NCBI RefSeq assembly: GCF_016865255.1
Contig: NZ_CP033381.1
Coordinates: forward strand, 1,736,001-1,800,000
Origin: Methylomonas sp. LW13
Lineage (GTDB): Bacteria > Pseudomonadota > Gammaproteobacteria > Methylococcales > Methylomonadaceae
Direction: 5' to 3'
Length of the DNA stretch: 64,000 nucleotides
The notes beneath the pieces were generated by a model. It worked only from the letters and a program-made list of their open reading frames with translations. It did no database searches and was not told the DNA's origin. Position 1 is the first letter of the stretch; every line of letters begins with the position of its first letter. Positions 57,601-64,000 of this stretch are shown piece by piece. The position numbers were made by a program, and so were the translations under genes.

Positions 57601-58422
57601 TTAGAGTTTGCTGTGGCGCAAGCTTTCGGTGATGTCGCGTATGTCCGGCATAATCCAGGTTGGACCGAAATCCGCTGCAGCGACGTCTTGTTCGGTGGAT
57701 ACGCCGCTGAGTACCATCAGGCTGCGGATACCGGTGCGCACTGCGCCGAGAATGTCGGTATCCAGCCGGTCGCCGATGGCGACAGTATAGGCTGGGTCGA
57801 CATTTAGCAGGCTCAATGCTTGTCGGTAAATGATAGGCTCCGGCTTGCCGATAATCATTGGTTTGATGCCGGTGGAAGCTGTCAAGCCTGCCAGAATGGC
57901 GCCGTTGCCGTGGGTTTCGCCGCGTTCGGTCGGTAGCGAAAGGTCGCCGTTGGTGCCGATGAAGTGCGCGCCGGCTCGTAGATTCAGAGTGGCGGTGGCC
58001 AGTTTGTCCCAGCTTAATTCTCTGTCCATGCCGCAAACAACCAGATGCGCGCGCTGTTCGGGCTCGGTCTCGTAAATTCCGGTAAGTTTAAATCCCAAAT
58101 CCAATAGAGGCTGGCGGGCACCAATGCCGCCGATTACAAATACGCGAGTAGTCTGAGGATCGTAGCGTTCGGACAAATATAGCGCTGTGGCCATGCCCGA
58201 AGTCAGAATCTCATTCAACGTTACCGTTACACCCATTTTTGCCAGCTTATCGACATACTGTTCCGCTGTCAGGCTGGCGTTATTGGTAGCCAGGATGAAA
58301 GGCAACTCTAGGTCGCGTAAGGTCTGAAAAAACTCAACAAGTCCTGCTTGAGCTCGGTCGCCGTGCCAAAGTACGCCATCCATGTCTATGATTAGGGCGC
58401 GGATGTCGGTGAAAGCTTGCAT
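57601..58422 (-). CDS. HAD-IIA family sugar/glycerol phosphatase
   Basis: 273-aa HAD hydrolase with a C2-type cap. Motif I DMDGVLWHGD (nucleophile and acid Asp), motif II ATNNASLTAEQY, the Lys in GKPEPIIYRQAL and motif III VAIGDRLDTDI are all present. Relatives are NagD and phosphoglycolate or glycerol-3-phosphate phosphatases. Linkage to dhaK suggests a substrate such as a C3 sugar phosphate or glycerol-3-phosphate, but this is inference. The ATG at 58422 is chosen; a longer frame starts at 58470. Confidence 0.85.
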   Translation of the reverse strand: MQAFTDIRALIIDMDGVLWHGDRAQAGLVEFFQTLRDLELPFILATNNASLTAEQYVDKLAKMGVTVTLNEILTSGMATALYLSERYDPQTTRVFVIGGIGARQPLLDLGFKLTGIYETEPEQRAHLVVCGMDRELSWDKLATATLNLRAGAHFIGTNGDLSLPTERGETHGNGAILAGLTASTGIKPMIIGKPEPIIYRQALSLLNVDPAYTVAIGDRLDTDILGAVRTGIRSLMVLSGVSTEQDVAAADFGPTWIMPDIRDITESLRHSKL

Positions 58423-58571
58423 AAACGGTCTCGGTTGCTTGGGTTGTTTAAATGGGGTTTGTGTCTGCAAAGTCTGATATTTGGCGCTAAAAATGTCAGG
58501 AATTTGCGGTGCGGAAGAATTGCATACATCACCGCCTGCTGTCCAGTTAGCCGGGATTGGTGGTATTTTCC

Positions 58572-58600
58572 TTGACTAATTGTTTGTAACCTAGTTTAAT
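58572..58600 (+). promoter_or_regulatory. Sigma-70 promoter of the tRNA-Phe genes
   Basis: TTGACT (58572-58577), a 17-base spacer and TTTAAT (58595-58600), then a GC-rich discriminator (GCGCGG) as in stringently controlled promoters. It lies 14 bases before the first tRNA-Phe. Confidence 0.75.
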
Positions 58601-58614
58601 GCGCGGCTCTTGAC

Positions 58615-58690
<76 letters not shown>

Positions 58691-58713
58691 TTCTGGTTTT
58701 AGGTTAAGTCGCT

Positions 58714-58789
<76 letters not shown>

Positions 58790-58837
58790 CCTGAACAAAT
58801 ATTCCCCTCGCAATAGCGTTTGATCGGCTAGAGTCTC

Positions 58838-58960
58838 TCAAATCCAAGATTTTCTTTGTTTCAGTCGGTAAGTAGCTGACGAATAGCGGCTCGGTTCAAT
58901 GCCATACCTTTGGGCGATTTCGATGGTGAGCGAGCCTGTGGGCTCTGTCTCCTGTGTCAT
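58838..58960 (-). CDS. Short HTH-like open frame, possible remnant
   Basis: 40-codon open frame starting ATG at 58958-58960. The segment LTIEIAQRYGIEPSRYSSATYRL looks like a helix-turn-helix of a regulator or transposase N-terminus, and then the frame stops. It lacks a proper ribosome binding site. It may be the broken start of a mobile-element or regulator gene next to a tRNA, or chance. Lying between the tRNA-Phe genes and the rimP promoter, it occupies part of a 542-base gap. Confidence 0.25.
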   Translation of the reverse strand: MTQETEPTGSLTIEIAQRYGIEPSRYSSATYRLKQRKSWI

Positions 58961-59049
58961 CCTTGTAAATTTCGGTGTGAATACAATTCTGTCGAGAGTG
59001 CAGGTTTCAGGATTTAGCCAAGTACTTGTAGGGTGGCGTGGAATGTCGA

Positions 59050-59078
59050 TTTACATCCTTGAAAGATATGGTTATAAT
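59050..59078 (+). promoter_or_regulatory. Strong sigma-70 promoter of the rimP-nusA-infB operon
   Basis: TTTACA (59050-59055), exactly 17 bases, TATAAT (59073-59078). The expected start is near 59085, leaving a ~247-base leader before rimP. Confidence 0.75.
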
Positions 59079-59084
59079 TCGGTT

Positions 59085-59232
59085 TTTAATTTTTCGCCGC
59101 AGTTTTCGAGGCGGTAAATTGTTTCCTGATAAGCGTGGTTTTTTGAGATTATTGTCTCGATAAACGAGTGAGTTCTCCTCAATGCTGTTTCAGGCGTGGT
59201 TTTGCTAAGAAAGCCCCTTTCAGGGGTTTTTT
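59085..59232 (+). ncRNA. Structured leader or small RNA upstream of rimP
   Basis: Starts at the predicted +1 of a near-consensus promoter and ends at a Rho-independent terminator, so a ~148-base RNA is expected if termination is effective. It contains hairpins CGCC/GGCG (near 59091-59112) and GAGA/TCTC (near 59137-59155). No tRNA fold, unlike the metY gene at this place in E. coli. It could be a separate sRNA or an attenuator leader of the operon. Confidence 0.4.
59209..59232 (+). terminator. Leader terminator 1 of the rimP operon
   Basis: CCCCT/AGGGG stem with a 3-base loop, flanked by AAAG and a TTTTTT run at 59227-59232. It is followed by a second inverted repeat GTGGGCTT/AAGCCCAC (59238-59265). 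Confidence 0.75.
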
Positions 59233-59284
59233 CTTTTGTGGGCTTTCGAAAAACGCGAAGCCCACGGGTTTTGGTTGTTTATGG

Positions 59285-59308
59285 AAGAGCCTGAGGCTCT
59301 TTTTTTTT
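59285..59308 (+). terminator. Leader terminator 2 of the rimP operon
   Basis: AAGAGCC/GGCTCTT with a 3-base TGA loop, then a run of eight or more Ts, only about 24 bases before the rimP ATG. With terminator 1 it suggests transcript attenuation of rimP-nusA-infB, as known for the NusA-regulated leader in E. coli. Confidence 0.85.
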
Positions 59309-59331
59309 GGGTTTGAAAAGGTGAGGCGTTA

Positions 59332-59817
59332 ATGAAACAGGCTCCTGAACATTTGGTGGAATTGATCGAGCCAATTGTGGAAGGTCTTGGCTATGAGTGT
59401 GTGGGGATAGAGTACAACCCGCATCCAACACACGGCATGTTGCGCATTTATATCGACAGCGACAATGGGATATTGCTGGACGATTGCACCAAGGTTAGCC
59501 ACCAGATTAGCGGGGTGCTGGATGTCGAAGATCCGATTCAAGGTGAATACCATCTGGAAGTATCCTCGCCGGGTGCGGATCGGCCGTTTTTCAAACTCAG
59601 CCAGTTTCAACGTTTTTTGGGGAGCACTGTGCTGGTGAGCTTATTCAAGCCCATCGATAAACGCCGCAAAATTACCGGCCAGATCAAGATGGTCGAAGAC
59701 GATGCCATTCTGCTACAGGATGGTGAGCAGTTGTTAAAAATCCCGTTTCAGGCAATGAGCAAGGCACGCTTGGTGCCGGATTACATAATCAATAAAGGAG
59801 GTCGCAGTGGCAAATAA
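59332..59817 (+). CDS. rimP: Ribosome maturation factor RimP
   Basis: 161-aa 30S assembly factor. The N-terminal domain has VELIEPIVEGLGYECVGIEY, the family segment VSHQISGVLDVEDPIQGEYHLEVSSPGADRPF is present, and a C-terminal Sm-like domain is weakly visible. GGTGAGGCG precedes the ATG. Its end overlaps the nusA GTG by 11 bases; RimP residues KGGRSGK are encoded over the nusA ribosome binding site. Confidence 0.97.
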   Translation: MKQAPEHLVELIEPIVEGLGYECVGIEYNPHPTHGMLRIYIDSDNGILLDDCTKVSHQISGVLDVEDPIQGEYHLEVSSPGADRPFFKLSQFQRFLGSTVLVSLFKPIDKRRKITGQIKMVEDDAILLQDGEQLLKIPFQAMSKARLVPDYIINKGGRSGK

Positions 59818-61318
59818 AGAAATTTTATTGGTGGCAGATGTTTTTGCTAACGAAAAAGAAATAGACAAGGAAATTATCTTTCAGGCCATTGAATCCGCTT
59901 TGGAAGCGGCGACTGTCAAGCGTTACGAAAATCCGATCAAAGCCCGGGTGGCCATTGATCGTCATACCGGCGACTATCTGACTTATCGGCGTTGGCTGGT
60001 GGTCGATGCTAATCCGGAAATCAATGGTGACGTCGAGCATCCGGGCTGGCAGGTGTTGCTGGAAGTTGCGCAATTCGATAATCCCAATATTCAAGTTGGC
60101 GACTATGTGGAAGAAGAGATCGAATCGGTCGATTTTTGCCGGATTGCCGCGCAAACTGCCAAGCAAGTTATTATTCAGAAAGTGCGCGAAGCCGAGCGTA
60201 AGAAAATTGTCGAAGCCTATCAGGATCGGGTTGGCGAGTTGGTCACCGGCGTCGTCAAACGCTTGGAGAAAGGCAGTGTTTACCTGGATTTGGGTGGCCA
60301 CGTGGAAGCGTACATCGCTCGCGAAGATATGATCCCGAAAGAGCCGGTCAGAATGGGTGACCGGGTGCGCGGCTATTTGAAAGCCGTCCGGTCCGAACCA
60401 CGCGGTCCGCAATTGTTTGTTAGCCGCACCGCGCCGGAATTATTGATTGCGCTGTTTCGATTGGAAGTGCCGGAAGTCGGTGAAGGTTTGATTGATATTT
60501 TGGCAGCGGCTCGGGATCCCGGGTCCCGCGCAAAAATCGCCGTCAGAGCCAACGATCCGCGCCTGGACCCCGTTGGTGCTTGTGTCGGTATGCGTGGCTC
60601 CAGGGTTCAAGCCATCTCTAATGAATTGGCGGGCGAGCGGGTCGATATTATTTTATGGAACAGCAACGACGCGCAATTCGTGATTAATGCCATGTCGCCG
60701 GCCGAAATTCAATCGATCGTGGTCGATGAAGATAAGCACAGCATGGACGTGGCGGTGGCTACCGACAGTTTGTCGCAAGCCATCGGTCGTGGCGGCCAAA
60801 ACGTGCGTCTGGCTACCGAATTGACCGGTTGGGAATTAAACATTCAAGATGCTGCGCAAGTAGATAAAAACCACGACGAAGCTGCAGCCAAATCCAAACA
60901 GCAGTTCATGGAGTTGTTGGATGTCGATGAAGAAATCGCCAGCATTTTGGTTGATGTAGGATTGAATAACATCGAGGAAATTGCGTACATCCCCGTCGAC
61001 GAAATGCTGGAAATAGAGGGTTTCGACGAAGAGTTGGTGGAAGCTTTGCGTACTCGCGCCAAGGATGCTTTGTTAATCAGTGCTATCGCATCCGAAGAAA
61101 AAATTGAAACCGCCGTGCCTAGCGAGGAATTGATGGCGATGGAAGGCATGGACGAAGAGTTGGCGCACCAAATGGCGGCCAAGGGCATTGTGACCTTGGA
61201 CGATTTGGCGGAGCAGGCGATAGACGACATTATCGAATTTACCGGCATGACCGAGGAGCGTGCTGGTAAACTAATCATGAAAGCCCGCGAATCTTGGTTC
61301 GCAGAGGATAAGGGCTGA
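59807..61318 (+). CDS. nusA: Transcription termination/antitermination protein NusA
   Basis: 503-aa RNA-polymerase-binding factor. The N-terminal polymerase-binding domain, S1 domain (about 135-200; [28 protein letters not shown]), two KH domains ([46 protein letters not shown]) and two C-terminal acidic repeats are in order. The GTG start has AAAGGAGGTC upstream. It can repress its own leader in E. coli. Confidence 0.97.
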   Translation: MANKEILLVADVFANEKEIDKEIIFQAIESALEAATVKRYENPIKARVAIDRHTGDYLTYRRWLVVDANPEINGDVEHPGWQVLLEVAQFDNPNIQVGDYVEEEIESVDFCRIAAQTAKQVIIQKVREAERKKIVEAYQDRVGELVTGVVKRLEKGSVYLDLGGHVEAYIAREDMIPKEPVRMGDRVRGYLKAVRSEPRGPQLFVSRTAPELLIALFRLEVPEVGEGLIDILAAARDPGSRAKIAVRANDPRLDPVGACVGMRGSRVQAISNELAGERVDIILWNSNDAQFVINAMSPAEIQSIVVDEDKHSMDVAVATDSLSQAIGRGGQNVRLATELTGWELNIQDAAQVDKNHDEAAAKSKQQFMELLDVDEEIASILVDVGLNNIEEIAYIPVDEMLEIEGFDEELVEALRTRAKDALLISAIASEEKIETAVPSEELMAMEGMDEELAHQMAAKGIVTLDDLAEQAIDDIIEFTGMTEERAGKLIMKARESWFAEDKG

Positions 61319-61332
61319 GGCAGGAGGATACT

Positions 61333-64000
61333 ATGAGCGATAAAACAGTACAGGAATTGGCAGAGGTTGTTGGCATCCCTTTGGAGCGTTTTATAGAACA
61401 ATTGAAGGAAGCCGGCTTGACCGCCAGCGCGCCCGACGATGTGATAAACGATGAAGAGAAAGTCAAATTACTCGCGCACTTGCGCAAGCGCCACGGCAAG
61501 TCGGACGCCGATCAAGAAGCCGCCGCCCCCAAACGCATTACCTTGAAACGCAGCACCAAAACCGAATTAAGACAATCCTCACCGCCGGGTACAGCTGTGA
61601 AAACCGTCAGTGTCGAGGTGCGCAAGCAAAAGACTTATATCAAGCGCAGCGATGCGTCCTCTGTTAACGACGAGCTAAGACAGGCCGAATTAGCCAAACA
61701 AGCTTTGGACGAACAGAGACGGCAACAAGCTATCGAAGAAGAAAAGCGTAAGCACTTGCATGAGCAGAAGGCTGCTCAATCTGTACAGGAAGAGCAAGTA
61801 GTCAGTGCGGAAATTGCTCAGCCGGTTGAGGTGTCCGTGCCGGTTGTGACGGCAACCGCAGAACCGATTGCGGCAGAGCAGCAGGTGACTGAGGAGTTGC
61901 CGGTTGTTGCTGAAGCTCAGCCTGAAGTGCTTGCTAAGGTCGAAGCGCCCGCCCCGAGTGCCGCGCCGGAGATGACTGAAGAGCAGCGTCTGGAAAAAGA
62001 AAAGAAAGAAAGGTTGGAAGCTGCGGTGCAAAGAACCGCGGAAAAAGTCAAACAAAAAGCCGAAGCCAAGCAGCAACAAACCACGCTGCATAAGAAAAAA
62101 GCCGAATTCAAGCCCACTCGCGGCCCGGCTACCGATGGGGATATCGGTGGCGGCGGCGATGCCGCGCGTCGCGGTGGCAAAGGCAAAAAAGGCAAGGCGC
62201 CTTCGCGTCGGGAAAAGCCAGAATTCGAGATCGATGTCAATCAGGCCCGACACAAGTTCGAAAAGCCGGTTGCGCCGACTGTCTATGACGTAACCATTCC
62301 GGAAACCATCGTGGTTTCGGATTTGGCTGCAAAAATGAACATCAAGGCTGCCGAAGTCATCAAGCATTTGATGAAGCTAGGCATCATGTCCACTATCAAT
62401 CAAACCATCGATCAAGAAACGGCGGTGATTTTGGTTGAGGAAATGGGCCACAAAGCCATCATGCAGAGCGAAGATGACTTTGAGCAGGAAATGCTGGCCG
62501 AGGTGCAAGGTGACAGCGACGAACGTAAAGTTCAACTGCGCGCGCCCATCGTCACCATCATGGGTCACGTTGACCACGGTAAAACTTCTTTGCTGGATTA
62601 CATCCGCAAAACCCGGGTCGCTGCCGGCGAAGCGGGCGGGATTACCCAGCACATCGGTGCTTACCAGGTTAAAACCGACCACGGCGCGGTAACTTTCTTA
62701 GATACTCCGGGCCATGCCGCGTTTACCGCGATGCGGGCGCGTGGTGCGGAAGTGACCGACATCGTGATTGTGGTGGTTGCCGCCGACGACGGCGTCATGC
62801 CGCAAACCAAGGAAGCCATCGATCATGCGCGTGCTGCGAACGTGCCGATCATCGTGGCCTTGAACAAAATCGATAAACCGGAAGCGAATCCTGATCGCGT
62901 CATGCAAGAACTGGCCACGCTGAATGTGGTGCCGGAAGAGTGGGGTGGCGATGTGCAATTCCTGAAGGTTTCGGCGAAAGTCGGTACCGGTATCGACGAA
63001 TTGATTGAAGCGCTGATCGTGCAAGCTGAAGTGTTGGAATTGAAAGCACCGGTGGATGGGATCGCTTCCGGTATCTGTATCGAATCGCGTCTGGATAGAG
63101 GCCGCGGTGCGGTTGCCACCATCTTGATTCAGAAAGGTACCTTGAGCAAAGGCGAGTTCGTCCTCTGCGGGCACGAGTATGGCCGGATACGGGCGATGTT
63201 CGACGAAAACGCCCACGCTATTAAGTCCGCCGGACCTAGTATGCCGGTAGAAATTCTTGGCTTGTCCGGTACTCCGGACGCCGGCGACGAATTTCTGGTG
63301 GTGCAAAACGAACGTGTCGCTCGCGAACTGGCTGCTCATCGGGAAGATCGTAAACGCTCCAACCGTCACGCCGCTCAGCATGCGTCGAAATTGGACGATG
63401 TGTTCTCCAGGATGTCCGCCGGTGAAACCTCCACGCTTAACGTCGTTATCAAAACCGATGTTCAAGGCAGTTTGGAAGCCTTACGAGAATCTTTGGTTGG
63501 TTTGTCCACCGAAGAAGTGCAAGTTAAATGCATTTTCGGCGGTGTCGGCGGTATCAACGAGGGTGACGCCAACTTAGCTCTAGCGTCCAGTGCGATTCTG
63601 ATCGGTTTCAACGTGCGTGCCGATGCGGTAGCCCGGAAATTGATCGAAGAAAAAGACATTGATCTGCATTATTACAGCATCATTTACGAAGCGATCGACG
63701 AAGTGAAACGGGCGATCAGCGGGATGTTGGCGCCGGAAATTCAGGAAAAAATCGTCGGCTTGGCCGAGGTGCGCGACGTATTCCGTTCGCCGAAATTCGG
63801 CGCGGTGGCGGGTTGTATGGTCATCGACGGTTTCGTCAAACGCAATCTGCCGATCCGCGTTTTGCGCAACAACGTGGTGATTTACGAAGGTCAATTGGAA
63901 TCCTTGCGCCGCTTCAAAGACGATGTCAATGAAGTGAAAATGGGCATGGAATGCGGTATCGGCGTGAAAAACTACAACGACGTGCAAAACGGCGATCAGA
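61333..64000 (+). CDS. infB: Translation initiation factor IF-2 (3' end beyond the window)
   Basis: Continues past the right edge; 889 residues are visible. N-terminal IF2-N domain ([20 protein letters not shown]), a long Glu/Ala/Lys-rich linker (about 85-280), a second IF2-N-like part, then the GTPase domain with GHVDHGKT at residues 411-418, DTPGH and NKID, followed by the start of the C-terminal beta-barrel and fMet-tRNA-binding parts. CAGGAGG precedes the ATG at 61333, 14 bases after nusA. No frameshift was seen. Confidence 0.97.
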   Translation, partial: MSDKTVQELAEVVGIPLERFIEQLKEAGLTASAPDDVINDEEKVKLLAHLRKRHGKSDADQEAAAPKRITLKRSTKTELRQSSPPGTAVKTVSVEVRKQKTYIKRSDASSVNDELRQAELAKQALDEQRRQQAIEEEKRKHLHEQKAAQSVQEEQVVSAEIAQPVEVSVPVVTATAEPIAAEQQVTEELPVVAEAQPEVLAKVEAPAPSAAPEMTEEQRLEKEKKERLEAAVQRTAEKVKQKAEAKQQQTTLHKKKAEFKPTRGPATDGDIGGGGDAARRGGKGKKGKAPSRREKPEFEIDVNQARHKFEKPVAPTVYDVTIPETIVVSDLAAKMNIKAAEVIKHLMKLGIMSTINQTIDQETAVILVEEMGHKAIMQSEDDFEQEMLAEVQGDSDERKVQLRAPIVTIMGHVDHGKTSLLDYIRKTRVAAGEAGGITQHIGAYQVKTDHGAVTFLDTPGHAAFTAMRARGAEVTDIVIVVVAADDGVMPQTKEAIDHARAANVPIIVALNKIDKPEANPDRVMQELATLNVVPEEWGGDVQFLKVSAKVGTGIDELIEALIVQAEVLELKAPVDGIASGICIESRLDRGRGAVATILIQKGTLSKGEFVLCGHEYGRIRAMFDENAHAIKSAGPSMPVEILGLSGTPDAGDEFLVVQNERVARELAAHREDRKRSNRHAAQHASKLDDVFSRMSAGETSTLNVVIKTDVQGSLEALRESLVGLSTEEVQVKCIFGGVGGINEGDANLALASSAILIGFNVRADAVARKLIEEKDIDLHYYSIIYEAIDEVKRAISGMLAPEIQEKIVGLAEVRDVFRSPKFGAVAGCMVIDGFVKRNLPIRVLRNNVVIYEGQLESLRRFKDDVNEVKMGMECGIGVKNYNDVQNGDQ

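Overview
This 64 kb window looks like the chromosome of a gammaproteobacterium close to Methylomonas and its relatives (Methylococcales). That is an inference, based on four things: the hfq-hflX-hflK-hflC-hisZ-purA order; a hisZ gene, which enteric bacteria lack; a DUF2232 membrane gene between rpsR and rplI, as in pseudomonads; and a PEP-CTERM/PrsT surface-protein system together with an Flr-type flagellar hierarchy. Most genes are ordinary core genes with moderate GC. No rRNA operon, intact insertion sequence, prophage or CRISPR array was seen.

Layout. 0-9 kb: hfq (tail), hflX, hflKC, hisZ, purA, then a leftward sulfurtransferase/quinone oxidoreductase pair and argC. 9-13 kb: a PEP-CTERM protein and the large TPR protein PrsT, both leftward. 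13-23 kb: the flagellar block flrB-flrC-fliEFGHIJK, with sigma-54 promoters before flrB and fliE. 23-26 kb: rpsF-rpsR-DUF2232-rplI-hldD. 26-28.5 kb: a FIST sensor overlapping a PAS-GGDEF diguanylate cyclase. 28.5-33 kb: a decayed ppsA fragment followed by a FecI-FecR-TonB receptor signalling set. 33-36.4 kb: a two-gene RHH/membrane-protein operon and the intact ppsA. 36.4-41.3 kb: a second PEP-CTERM-type protein behind a sigma-54 promoter, then waaA, argG and an unknown membrane protein. 41.3-47.6 kb: cytochrome c, cysG, tusA, a HAD phosphatase, rppH, cpdA, a Nudix hydrolase and argA. 47.7-50.2 kb: an AT-rich AAA ATPase-PIN nuclease pair plus an AlbA_2 membrane protein. 50.2-55 kb: ilvD, an SH3 protein, argF, argD. 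55-58.4 kb: an unknown protein, dhaL and dhaK in convergent orientation, and a HAD-IIA phosphatase. 58.5-64 kb: two identical tRNA-Phe genes, then a strong promoter with a leader carrying tandem terminators, and rimP-nusA-infB running off the window end.

Functional threads. Arginine synthesis is represented by argA, argC, argD, argF and argG at scattered loci. Sigma-54 control is visible twice, at flagellar genes and at both PEP-CTERM genes. The best candidate for an under-described system is the translationally coupled AAA ATPase-PIN pair (48.5-50.2 kb). Other spots worth checking are the self-regulated RHH/small-membrane-protein operon (33.3-33.8 kb), the structured rimP leader (59.08-59.33 kb) and the ppsA relic (28.5-28.8 kb).
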